A stretch of DNA of 64,000 bases from Streptomyces sp. CC228A (lineage in GTDB: Bacteria > Actinomycetota > Actinomycetes > Streptomycetales > Streptomycetaceae): positions 186,001-250,000 of the forward strand of contig NZ_JAJPUI010000007.1 in NCBI RefSeq assembly GCF_021390935.1, read 5' to 3'. Both the position numbers and the translations under genes were made by a program. Within the stretch, counting starts at the first letter, position 1, and each line of letters opens with the position of its first letter. A model generated the notes under the pieces. It saw only the letters and a program-made list of their open reading frames with translations, was not told the DNA's origin and made no database searches. Positions 56,534-64,000 of the stretch are shown here, piece after piece.

Positions 56534-57712
56534 ATGACCCTCGATCTGGCCAACCCCGACCTCTACACCACCGACGCCCGCTTCGGCATGTGGCAGGACT
56601 ACGTCCGGGCGGACGCGAAGGTCTGGAGCGATCCGGGCCTCTCCCCGTCCGGTTTCTGGTCGGTGTTCTCCCACCGCGACGTGTCCGCCGTCCTCTCCCC
56701 GAAGGCGCCCTTCACCTCCGAGCACGGCATGATGATCGGCTTCGACGCCGAGCACCCCGACAACTCCGGGGGCCGGATGCTGGTGGTGAGCGAGGGCGGC
56801 TGGCACACCCTGCTCAAGCGGCTCATCGGCCCGTTCCTCTCCCGGCTGCGCGCCCCCGAACTGCAGTCGGTGCTGCACCGGGAGGTCCGGGACATCGTCG
56901 ACCGGCTGCGGTCGGAGGATGCCCCCGACATCGCGCTGGGCATCGGCCCGCGGCTCCCCGCGGCGATCGTCTGCGAGGTCATCGGCGTGCCGCTCAGCGA
57001 GCGGGAGCACCTGATCGAGCTGACCAACCACGCCTTCGGCGGTGAAGAGAGCAGCTTCGACCGGATGACACCGGCCGAGGCGCACACGGAGATCCTCTTC
57101 TACTTCCACGAGTTGATCGAGCGGCGCCGCCGGCAGCCCGGCTCCGACCTGGTCAGCGCCCTGCTCGAAGACGGCCGGCTCAGCACGGAGGACGTGCTGA
57201 TCAACTGCGACAACGTGCTCATCGGCGGCAACGAGACCACCCGGCACTCGATCACCGGCGTCTTCCACGCCTTCCAGGCGTTCCCCGGCACCCTGGACGC
57301 GCTGCACGCCGACCCGGACCTCGCCGGGCCGGCCGTGGAGGAGGTGGTCCGCTGGACGTCCCCGGCGGCGCACGTTCTGCGGGTCGCCACGGAGGACTGC
57401 GAGATCGGCGGCCAGGAAGTCCTCAAGGGGCAGCCGGTCGTGGCGTGGCTGTCCGCCGCCAACCGCGACGAGCGGCTCTTCCCCGACCCGCACCGCTTCG
57501 TCCCGGGCCGCTCCCCCAACCGCCACCTCGGGTTCGGCACCGGCCCGCACCACTGTCTCGGCGCCGCTCTGGCCCGTCTCGAACTCCGGGCGCTGCTACA
57601 GGAGTTGGCGGCCGAGGCACGAGGGGTGGAACTGGCCGGGGAAGTGCGCTGGATGCGCTCCAACCTGGTGCAGGGCTACAGCAGCCTCAAGGTCTCCCTG
57701 GACTGGCGCTGA
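56534..57712 (+). CDS. cytochrome P450, NRPS tailoring type
   Basis: All P450 landmarks are present: I-helix LIGGNETTRHSITG, K-helix ExxR in EEVVRWTSPAAHVLR, and the heme loop LGFGTGPHHCLGAALARLEL with the Cys ligand near residue 340. The N-terminal region (DLYTTDARFGMWQDYVRAD, then FTSEHGMMIGFDAEH) resembles P450s that tailor non-ribosomal peptides. It lies just after the IS110 element on the same strand, so its original link to the operon has been cut and it may need its own promoter or one from the element. Beta-hydroxylation, N-hydroxylation or aromatic oxidation are all possible. Confidence 0.9.
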   Translation: MTLDLANPDLYTTDARFGMWQDYVRADAKVWSDPGLSPSGFWSVFSHRDVSAVLSPKAPFTSEHGMMIGFDAEHPDNSGGRMLVVSEGGWHTLLKRLIGPFLSRLRAPELQSVLHREVRDIVDRLRSEDAPDIALGIGPRLPAAIVCEVIGVPLSEREHLIELTNHAFGGEESSFDRMTPAEAHTEILFYFHELIERRRRQPGSDLVSALLEDGRLSTEDVLINCDNVLIGGNETTRHSITGVFHAFQAFPGTLDALHADPDLAGPAVEEVVRWTSPAAHVLRVATEDCEIGGQEVLKGQPVVAWLSAANRDERLFPDPHRFVPGRSPNRHLGFGTGPHHCLGAALARLELRALLQELAAEARGVELAGEVRWMRSNLVQGYSSLKVSLDWR

Positions 57713-57763
57713 TCCGTCACGCCTTCCTATGATCTTGATCGACCACTGGGGGGAGCCCTCGTC

Positions 57764-58579
57764 GTGCTGGAACTGCGCCTCAGCGTTGAGGACCTGGCTC
57801 GTGTACGCGTCATCGGCACCCTGGGCATGGCGTTCGAGGCGCACATGGCCTGGGCGCGGCTGGGGGAGCAGCGCCGCGACGCGCTGACCGAATGGCGCCG
57901 GGCGGCCCGCCACCGGCTGCGCCGGGTCTCCGCGGCGCAGCCGGTGGCGGAGCCCTCCACGTCCCTGCTGGAGAGCCTGACGTCGCCGGTGCCGCGCGAC
58001 ACGGACCCGTTCCCCGCGGTGGCCGTGGAGCCGTTCTGGGACCGCATCCAGCGATTACTGATGGCGGAGCGCGACGCCGCCGGGCGGGCGATGCTCACCG
58101 GCGGGATGGAGCAGGTCCTCAACAGCCGGCACGCAGCGATCCGGTGGGAGGCCCCGGTGCTGCGCGTCGAGAACGCGCAGCCGTCCCGGCGTGCCGCCCT
58201 GGGCGGACGCGGCATGACGCTCGCCCCGTCGCTGTTCGCCCCGCACCCCCTCCTGATCGACGCCCGCGCGGGTTGGCACGGCCTGCCCATCCTGGTGTAC
58301 GGCGTCACGCCGGACCCGGACACGGCCGCCTCGCTGTGGCAGGGCGGCGAGGGGGAACCTGCCCTGCACGCCCTGCTGGGCCGGACCCGGGCCAACGTCC
58401 TGGCGGCGCTGCGGGAGACCGGCTCGACCGGTCAGGTGGCCGACCGCCTGCGGATTTCGAGCCCCTCCGCCAGCAAACACCTCACGGTCCTGCGCCGCGC
58501 CGGATTCGTGACCACGGAACGCCAGCAGAACCTGGCGGTGCACAGCCTCACCCCGCTGGGCGAGGCCATCCTCGGCTGA
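57764..58579 (+). CDS. ArsR-type winged-helix regulator with DUF5937-like N-terminal domain
   Basis: The start is a GTG at 57764 after GGGGGAG. The first 170 residues are an all-helical or mixed domain (LRLSVEDLARVRVIGTLGMAFEAHMAWARL) like that of DUF5937 regulators. The C-terminus is an ArsR winged helix: RANVLAALRETGSTGQVADRLRISSPSASKHLTVLRRAGFVTTERQQNLAVHSLTPLG. No metal-binding cysteine motif is visible, so the signal is probably a small molecule, possibly the pathway product. It stands between the P450 and the type II thioesterase. Confidence 0.85.
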   Translation: MLELRLSVEDLARVRVIGTLGMAFEAHMAWARLGEQRRDALTEWRRAARHRLRRVSAAQPVAEPSTSLLESLTSPVPRDTDPFPAVAVEPFWDRIQRLLMAERDAAGRAMLTGGMEQVLNSRHAAIRWEAPVLRVENAQPSRRAALGGRGMTLAPSLFAPHPLLIDARAGWHGLPILVYGVTPDPDTAASLWQGGEGEPALHALLGRTRANVLAALRETGSTGQVADRLRISSPSASKHLTVLRRAGFVTTERQQNLAVHSLTPLGEAILG

Positions 58580-58594
58580 AGATCGGACTTCTGC

Positions 58595-59344
58595 ATGCCT
58601 GCTTCCTCCCCCTCCTCCTGCCTGACCCGCCACACCCGGCCCGACCGCCCCGCTCGCCGCCTGGTCTGCTTCCCCCACGCGGGCGGCGCGGCGAGCTTCT
58701 ACCGCCCCTGGGCCCGGTACGCGGACCCCGGGACGGAGCTGCTGGCCGTGCAGTACCCGGGCCGCGAGAACCGGTTCCGGGAGCCGCTGGTCCCGACGAT
58801 GGACCCGCTGGCGTCGGCCGTCGCCGGCGAGCTGCTGTCCCTGCCGCCGCTGCCCACGGTGTTCTTCGGCCACAGCATGGGCGCGGCTGTCGCGTACGAG
58901 ACGCTCCTGCGGCTCGAAGGGGCGGGCACCACCCATGTCACCCGCCTGTGTGTCTCCGGCCGGTCCCCCGACGGCGCCGCCGGGCCGGCCGTGCGGACGG
59001 ACGACGAGGTCGTCGAGGCGGTCAGGGCCCTGGGCGGCACCCACGCGGCGGTGTGGGACGACCCGGACATGCGCGAGCTGCTCCTGCCCGTCATCCGCAA
59101 CGACTACCGCCTGATCGACGGCTACCGCCGCCCGGCGGACGCTCCCCTGCTGCTCGCCGACGTCCACGCCCTGACGGGCGACCGCGACCCGCAGGTCACC
59201 CCCGAGGAGGCGGCGGGCTGGAGCGCCGTGACCTCGGGCTCGTTCCGTCTGACCGTGCTGGAGGGCGACCACTTCTACCTGGTGCCGGCGGCCGAGCGCG
59301 TGGCCCGGGCCGCCATGGAAACGGCGCCGCCCCTTCCGGTTTAG
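58595..59344 (+). CDS. type II thioesterase (NRPS editing)
   Basis: This 249-residue alpha/beta-hydrolase starts after a short Ser/Pro-rich lead with RRLVCFPHAGGAASFYRPWARY. It has the nucleophile FFGHSMGAAVAYE, the Asp in VHALTGDRDPQV and the His in LEGDHFYLVPA. Type II thioesterases clear wrong or stalled acyl groups from carrier domains. It cannot replace the missing chain-releasing thioesterase, since such enzymes hydrolyse small acyl groups. It follows the ArsR-type gene by 15 bases. Confidence 0.95.
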   Translation: MPASSPSSCLTRHTRPDRPARRLVCFPHAGGAASFYRPWARYADPGTELLAVQYPGRENRFREPLVPTMDPLASAVAGELLSLPPLPTVFFGHSMGAAVAYETLLRLEGAGTTHVTRLCVSGRSPDGAAGPAVRTDDEVVEAVRALGGTHAAVWDDPDMRELLLPVIRNDYRLIDGYRRPADAPLLLADVHALTGDRDPQVTPEEAAGWSAVTSGSFRLTVLEGDHFYLVPAAERVARAAMETAPPLPV

Positions 59345-59431
59345 CGGCATGCCCGCGGTCGGGACAGCCCGCCGAGAAAGTCGGTGGTTGCCTGTGATGT
59401 CCTGAGACGCACGGAACCGGAACCTTGTCGT

Positions 59432-60766
59432 ATGACGCGAAACCGGACCGCAGTGATCCTGTTCCTGCTGCTGCTCTGCGCGGGCTCCCTGAGCGCCGGC
59501 ACGCTCCCGCCCCCCGGGGAGCGCGCCCTGCGGGCCGCGGAGCGCGACGCCCACCCGCTGCGCACCACCGACCCGGACGGCGGCCTGGACGACCTGCGGC
59601 CCCTCGGACGCATGGTGGGCGACGCGAAGGTGCTGGGGCTGGGCGAGGCGACGCACAGCTCGCACGAGTTCTTCACCCTGAAGCACCGCGTCCTGCGCTA
59701 CCTGGTGGAGCAGGAAGGCTTCCGCACCTTCGCGCTGGAGGCGGGCTGGAGCAGCGGCCTGCGGCTGGACGCGTACGTGCGGACCGGCCGCGGCGACCCG
59801 CGGCGCATCATGCGGGAGGAGTTCCAGGACACGTACGCGTGGTGGAACACGCGGGAGTACCTCGCCCTCGTCGAGTGGATGCGCGCGTACAACGTCCGGC
59901 ACCCGGACGACCCGGTGCGGTTCATGGGCGACGACTTCGCGTACGCGGGGCCGGAGCTGTACGACGCGGTGCTCCGGTACGCCGCCCGGCACCTGCCCGA
60001 CCTGCACCCGCGGCTGACCGCGCTGTACCGGGGGCTGCGGCCCGCCGCTCCGGCGGGCACGTACATGAAGGCGTACCTGGCCCGGCCCCTGGCCGAGCGC
60101 CGCGCGATGGCCGTCCGCGCGGAGGCGGCGCTGTCCCTGCTCGCCCGGCAGCCGGTCCCCGCGGGCACGACGAAGGACGCCCACGCCTGGATGGTGCAGC
60201 ACGCGCGTGCCCTCGCGCAGACCGCCCGCGGGTATGCGTTCGACTTCGACGACCCGGACCAGCTCAGGGCGTCCATGGGCTACCGCGACCGGCTGATGGC
60301 GGACAACATCGCCTGGTGGCAGGCGCGTACGGGCCACAAGGTCCTGCTGTCGGCGCACAACAGCCATGTCTCCTACCGCACCTCCGACCCGCGCTACCCG
60401 CGCATGCAGGGCGCGTTCCTGCGGGAGCGGCTGGGCGAGGACTACGTGAGCGCCGCCGTGACGTTCGGCGCCGGCTCCTTCAACGCGACCGGCCCCGACG
60501 GCACGGCCCGGGTCCACACCGTGGGAGCCCCGCCGCGGCACAGCACCGAACGCTTCCTCGACCGGGTACGCCCCGGCGACTACCTCCTGGACCTGCGCAC
60601 GTCCCCACCCGCGGCCCGCACCTGGCTGCACACCCCCCGCCCCACCCGCAGCATCGGCACCTCCTACCCGGAGCGCCTCCACGACATCGCCCCCGTGGCC
60701 TCCCACGACCTCCTGATCCACCTGCACCACGTCACCCCGGCCCGCCTCCTGGCGCCCCCGGGCTGA
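59432..60766 (+). CDS. erythromycin esterase-family protein with signal peptide
   Basis: The ATG at 59432 gives a signal peptide (RNRTAVILFLLLLCAGSLSAG). The mature protein has the erythromycin esterase-family motifs: LGLGEATHSSHEFFTLKHR, FALEAGWSSGLRLDAYV, MREEFQDTYAWWNTREY, FMGDDFAYAG, and KVLLSAHNSHVSYRTS. Members are linked to macrolide ring opening or to unrelated hydrolysis, and the export signal here points to an extracellular role. Its position at the edge of the peptide cluster could mean self-protection or simple neighbourhood. Substrate unknown. Confidence 0.85.
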   Translation: MTRNRTAVILFLLLLCAGSLSAGTLPPPGERALRAAERDAHPLRTTDPDGGLDDLRPLGRMVGDAKVLGLGEATHSSHEFFTLKHRVLRYLVEQEGFRTFALEAGWSSGLRLDAYVRTGRGDPRRIMREEFQDTYAWWNTREYLALVEWMRAYNVRHPDDPVRFMGDDFAYAGPELYDAVLRYAARHLPDLHPRLTALYRGLRPAAPAGTYMKAYLARPLAERRAMAVRAEAALSLLARQPVPAGTTKDAHAWMVQHARALAQTARGYAFDFDDPDQLRASMGYRDRLMADNIAWWQARTGHKVLLSAHNSHVSYRTSDPRYPRMQGAFLRERLGEDYVSAAVTFGAGSFNATGPDGTARVHTVGAPPRHSTERFLDRVRPGDYLLDLRTSPPAARTWLHTPRPTRSIGTSYPERLHDIAPVASHDLLIHLHHVTPARLLAPPG

Positions 60767-60909
60767 CCGCCGCACCCGGCCCGGGGGGAGCCTCCCGCCC
60801 GGGGGCCCAGCGGCCTCCACGAGGCCGCCAGAGCGTCACGTCCGCGGGGGCCCCGAAGGTGGCGACCCGCCCGGAACACCGCAGACGGGTGCTGTCCGCT
60901 GCGGTGGAA

Positions 60910-60950
60910 GCCGCCCTCCGACCAGGTGTCGCAACGGTCAGGAGGGCGGC
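60910..60950. terminator. terminator hairpin between convergent genes
   Basis: GCCGCCCTCCGACC pairs with GGTCAGGAGGGCGGC (one bulged base) around a 12-base loop. It lies between the erythromycin-esterase-like gene and the convergent GH74 gene. Confidence 0.75.
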
Positions 60951-61011
60951 GTTCCCTTGCGGACAGCGCATCGGCCCGGACCTCGGATGCACGTCCGCCC
61001 CGGCGGTCGGG

Positions 61012-63636
61012 TCAGGCCGGGTCGCCGTACTGGAGGCCGCGTCCGTTGGTGCCGACGTAGACACGGCCGTAGGTGTCGGGGTCGCCGGTGATGACGCCGA
61101 CGCCGCCGATCGCTCCCCACTGGTGGGTGTCGTCGTTGACGCGGAGCCAGGTGGCGCCCTGGTCGGTGGAGCGGAAGACGCCGGTGACGCCGTTGACGGT
61201 GCCGATCAGATAGAGGGCCTGGTAGGAGGCACCGGGTGCGGCCTTGCCGAAGCCGACGGCGGAGGCGGACTGCACCGTGCTGAGCGTGGTGAAGGTGCGG
61301 CCGCCGTCGGTGGAGTGCAGGAGCCCCTTGGCGCCGCCGGCGATCCACAGGTCCCCGGCGACGCCGGGGACGGCCACGAGGCGGCCGGCGGGCAGGTTCC
61401 TGGCACGGGGGGTGAAGGTGGCGCCACCGTCGGTGCTGGCGTGGAGCGTGCCTCCGGACAGGGAGTAGAACGTCCTGGCCGAGGAGCGGTCGGCGACGAC
61501 GGCGGCGTCGGTGCTCAGGCCGCTGACCTTCGACCAGCTCGCCCCCTTGTCGGTCGAGCGGTACGGGGCCTGGCCGGCCTGGGTCCAGACGATGGCGGAG
61601 CCGTCCGCGGCGAGCGCGACACGGCCGTCCTGGGCGCGGGCCACCGGCTCCGCCGTGAAGCCGCGCCAGCTGCGGCCGCCGTCGGTGGAGTAGGCGCCGT
61701 CCTGCGCGCCGCCGCGGCCGACCCGGACCATGACCGAGGGGTCGGACTGGGCGAAGTCGATGTCGGTGCTGTTGGTCATCATCGGGTTGCCCAACCGCCC
61801 GGCGGGCACCTTGGTCAGGTCCTCGTGGCGGAAGCCCCCCTGGTCGCCCATCGCGGTGATCACGGCGGCACCGCCGGGCGGGGCGATCGCGTCCATCAGC
61901 GCGGTCTCCTCCAGGCCGCGGGCGCCGACGGTCCAGTGGCTGGTGCCGCCGCTGTCGGTGGCGTCGGCGTCCTCGCTGCGCCAGATGCCGTTGCCGGTGC
62001 CGTACAGCACATGCCCGGAGTCGAAGGGGTCGATGGCGAGGGCGGTCATCCAGTGCCCGGTGTGGGTGCCGATGTACGGAGCGGCGGAGGCGTCGCGCAC
62101 CGACTTCCCGGCCAGCGCCTTCCAGGTCGTGCCGCCGTCGGTGCTGCGGTAGACCTCGTCCTCCGGCCACCAGCGGCCGAGGGTGGTGACCATCACCGCG
62201 GACGGCTTGCGCGGATCGACGGCCAGGCCGGAGAAGCCGTAGGCGCCCCGGGACGGGGAGATCTCCTTCCACGCCCCGCCGGCCGGGCGGTACTTCCACA
62301 CCGAGCCGGCCGTCACGCCGTTGGGTCCCAGGTTGTCGGTGTACGACAGGTACAGCGAACCGTCCGCGGAGACCACCCCGTGCTGCGGCAGTTGGCCGGT
62401 GGGCTGCCCGGGGACGGCGTGCCAGGTGCTGCCGCCGTCGGTGGAGCGGTACAGGGAGGTGGACTTGTCGGCGACGCCGACGTAGACCGTCTTGCTGCCG
62501 GCCGGGCCGTACGTCACGAAGGAGATGCCCGCACCGCTGCTCGCCCCGCCCTTGACGGGGAAGGAGGAGACCTGCCGCCAGGTCACGCTGTAGTCGGTGC
62601 TGCGCCACAGGCCGTTCTTGCGGGTGCCCAGCAGCAGGGTGCGGTGGTCGGAGGGGTCGATCACGAGCCGCTCCCCCGCCCCGCGGCCGTCCTCGTTGGC
62701 GCCCAGCTTGAAGGGCAGATCAGTGCGCTCGAAGGTGCGGCCCCGGTCGGTGGAGCGCAGGATCGCGCCGTTGCCCGCCCAGTTGTTGGTGTAAGTGCCC
62801 GCTGCGAGGTAGAGCCGCTTGGGGTCGACAGGGTCGGTGGCCAGCGAGTCGATGCCCAGCAGGTTCCAGTCCTTCTCGCCGATCCAGTCGGTCAGCGGTA
62901 GCCACTGCTCGGCCCCGGTGTCCCAGCGGTACGCGCCACCCATGTCGGTCCGCGCATACAGCAGGCCCTTCTCGCGCGGATTGAACACCAGTCCGGTGAC
63001 GTAACCGCCGCCCACCACCTCGGCGTTCTTCCACGTATACGGTCCGGCCGCGGCCGTCTGCGCCTCGGCCACCTTCACCAGCCTCCACTGCTGGTTGGTG
63101 CCGCCGTGGCCCGGATACTGGATGACCCCCGCGCCCTGGGCCGTGGTGTTTCCGGAGACGTCCAGGACCAGGCCGCTCCTGCGGGAGGTGAAGGTGACGG
63201 CGCCGGAGCCGCCCACCTCGTCGATCCGCCACTCCTGGGAAGCGGAGGAGCTGTCGGTCTGCTGCTCGGCTGCAGCCGACCGGGCGGTCGAGTCGCCCGC
63301 TATGCCCAGTACTTTGCCGCTGTTGCGGTTCACCAGCTCGTAGTAGCCGTCCCCGGCGTCCTTGAGCCGCCACTGCTGGTTGGCCGTGTTCTGGTCGGTG
63401 TACTGCTGGATACGGGTGCCGTCGGCGGTGGAGAAGCTCTTGACGTCCATCACCTTGCCGCTGCGCACCGAGACCAGCCGGTAGTAGGCGTTGCCGTCGA
63501 CTGTCGCGGCCTGCGAGTCGTCCTGGGTGAACAGGAGGTACGGCACGGCGGCGCCGGGCACCGCGAGCAGCAGGGCGGTGGCGCTCCAGCGGCGGCGGTG
63601 CCGTCCGCGGCGCCGGCCGCGGGTGGGGTTGTTCAT
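61012..63636 (-). CDS. secreted GH74 xyloglucanase with N-terminal ricin-type lectin repeats
   Basis: The ATG at 63636 follows AAGGAG. A basic start and a hydrophobic helix (SATALLLAVPGAAVPYLLF) form the export signal. Residues 45-195 are a ricin-B-like lectin domain with three QQW/QEW repeats (NQQWRLKDAGDG; SQEWRIDEVGG; NQQWRLVKV). The rest is the two-propeller GH74 catalytic unit with many Asp-box-like repeats (YRSTDGGSTW, FRSTDQGATW) and the region LLYARTDMGGAYRWD that carries a catalytic Asp. The enzyme cuts xyloglucan backbones outside the cell. It follows a GH62 gene by 78 bases on the same strand, so the two form a hemicellulose operon. Confidence 0.93.
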   Translation of the reverse strand: MNNPTRGRRRGRHRRRWSATALLLAVPGAAVPYLLFTQDDSQAATVDGNAYYRLVSVRSGKVMDVKSFSTADGTRIQQYTDQNTANQQWRLKDAGDGYYELVNRNSGKVLGIAGDSTARSAAAEQQTDSSSASQEWRIDEVGGSGAVTFTSRRSGLVLDVSGNTTAQGAGVIQYPGHGGTNQQWRLVKVAEAQTAAAGPYTWKNAEVVGGGYVTGLVFNPREKGLLYARTDMGGAYRWDTGAEQWLPLTDWIGEKDWNLLGIDSLATDPVDPKRLYLAAGTYTNNWAGNGAILRSTDRGRTFERTDLPFKLGANEDGRGAGERLVIDPSDHRTLLLGTRKNGLWRSTDYSVTWRQVSSFPVKGGASSGAGISFVTYGPAGSKTVYVGVADKSTSLYRSTDGGSTWHAVPGQPTGQLPQHGVVSADGSLYLSYTDNLGPNGVTAGSVWKYRPAGGAWKEISPSRGAYGFSGLAVDPRKPSAVMVTTLGRWWPEDEVYRSTDGGTTWKALAGKSVRDASAAPYIGTHTGHWMTALAIDPFDSGHVLYGTGNGIWRSEDADATDSGGTSHWTVGARGLEETALMDAIAPPGGAAVITAMGDQGGFRHEDLTKVPAGRLGNPMMTNSTDIDFAQSDPSVMVRVGRGGAQDGAYSTDGGRSWRGFTAEPVARAQDGRVALAADGSAIVWTQAGQAPYRSTDKGASWSKVSGLSTDAAVVADRSSARTFYSLSGGTLHASTDGGATFTPRARNLPAGRLVAVPGVAGDLWIAGGAKGLLHSTDGGRTFTTLSTVQSASAVGFGKAAPGASYQALYLIGTVNGVTGVFRSTDQGATWLRVNDDTHQWGAIGGVGVITGDPDTYGRVYVGTNGRGLQYGDPA

Positions 63637-63714
63637 GGGGTGTGCTCCTTGCGTGTCACCGTGGATCGGCGCTCAGCGCGCCGCACGGTTGGGTGGGACC
63701 GTGGACCGGGCGGC

Positions 63715-64000
63715 TCAGCGCCGCAGGGTGAGGACTCCCGGCCGGTACGGCAGCCGGTCGTAGGGTCCGCCTGCCTGCGGGGACTTGCCCTGGTAGAGGA
63801 ACTGCAGGTTGCACGGGTCGATGGTCATCGTCTGATCGGGACCGGTGCGGATCAGATCACCGTGGCTGATGTCGTCGGTCCAGGTGGCGCCGCTGTTGGC
63901 CTTGCCCGCGAAGGGGTTGCCCTCGGTGGCGGCCTGCGGGGTCCACGCACCGCTCAGGCTCGTGGCCGTGAAGGACCGGAAGTAGCGCTGCTCGTGCGCG
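63715..64000 (-). CDS. GH62 alpha-L-arabinofuranosidase (3' part only)
   Basis: The visible C-terminal 94 residues read RYFRSFTATSLSGAWTPQAATEGNPFAGKANSGATWTDDISHGDLI, then DQTMTIDPCNLQFLYQGKSP and LPYRPGVLTLRR. This is the conserved end of GH62 enzymes, which remove arabinose side chains from arabinoxylan. The N-terminal part and any carbohydrate-binding module lie beyond the right edge. It is the upstream partner of the GH74 gene. Confidence 0.9.
   Translation of the reverse strand, partial: AHEQRYFRSFTATSLSGAWTPQAATEGNPFAGKANSGATWTDDISHGDLIRTGPDQTMTIDPCNLQFLYQGKSPQAGGPYDRLPYRPGVLTLRR

Noticed and set aside
58595..59344. Type II thioesterase as the chain-releasing enzyme
   Set aside because: It has the FPHAGG and GHSMG pattern of editing thioesterases, and the PBP-type protein at 31208 is a better candidate for release of a D-terminated peptide.
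59432..60766. Macrolide resistance as the function of the esterase-like gene
   Set aside because: The protein has an export signal and stands near a peptide pathway, not a macrolide pathway. The family name alone does not establish the substrate.

Overview
The very high G+C content, the strong third-position G/C bias and the families present (cold-shock protein, MerR and CBS-domain regulators, WXG100-like genes, plant-polymer hydrolases, a large NRPS cluster) point to a Streptomyces-type actinomycete chromosome. I could not search databases. All family calls come from motifs and sequence resemblance that I recognise, and no named compound is claimed.

Layout. (1) 1-5717: saprophytic degradation genes. 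These are the N-terminal part of a 3-hydroxybutyrate-dehydrogenase-like SDR, a secreted alpha/beta-hydrolase of the tannase / 3HB-oligomer-hydrolase type, a secreted PHB depolymerase, and a GH12 cellulase with a CBM2 under a perfect CebR-type operator. (2) 5718-10660: an IS5-type insertion sequence, a truncated gene tail, a WXG100-like / DUF1023 hydrolase / lipoprotein operon and a 42-residue small protein. (3) 10671-15179: two paralogous DUF2075 nuclease-helicase genes in tandem. Their leaders share near-identical blocks that include a hairpin just before the ribosome-binding site, so this is a candidate defence locus. (4) 15643-20711: small regulatory and stress genes (MerR, GvpU-like, a conserved small protein, CBS, cold shock), strong terminators, tandem repeats, a decayed MFS gene and a transposase remnant. 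(5) 20854-23610: two membrane-associated glycosyltransferases, followed by a 100-bp tandem repeat that grows out of the 3' end of the second one.

(6) 24041-59344 is the main object. Two NarL-type two-component systems flank an ABC exporter. After them come a stand-alone penicillin-binding-protein-type serine hydrolase (31208), a three-module NRPS (32741), an MbtH protein (42990), a two-module NRPS (43300), a VioC/MppO-like Fe(II)/2-oxoglutarate dioxygenase (52525), an MFS exporter (53505), an IS110-family element, a cytochrome P450 (56534), an ArsR-type regulator (57764) and a type II thioesterase (58595). The NRPS order reads: partial C, A(Phe)-T / C-A(code DGMLVGAVVK)-T-E / C-A(Val)-T, then C-A(basic-like)-T-E / C-A(Thr)-T-E. 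The line ends in an epimerization domain and has no thioesterase domain. That is the hallmark of pathways in which a trans-acting PBP-type thioesterase cyclises a peptide ending in a D residue. The product is predicted to be a cyclic pentapeptide of the form L-Phe, D-X, L-Val, D-(Arg-like, perhaps hydroxylated), D-allo-Thr.

(7) 59432-64000: an erythromycin-esterase-like protein, then on the minus strand a GH74 xyloglucanase with ricin-type lectin repeats and the C-terminal end of a GH62 arabinofuranosidase.

Caution: seven otherwise sound genes or modules carry an apparent single-base deletion, six of them in short C or G runs, and one epimerization domain carries an in-frame TAG. This pattern looks more like consensus error than biology, and I annotate the intended genes across the breaks.
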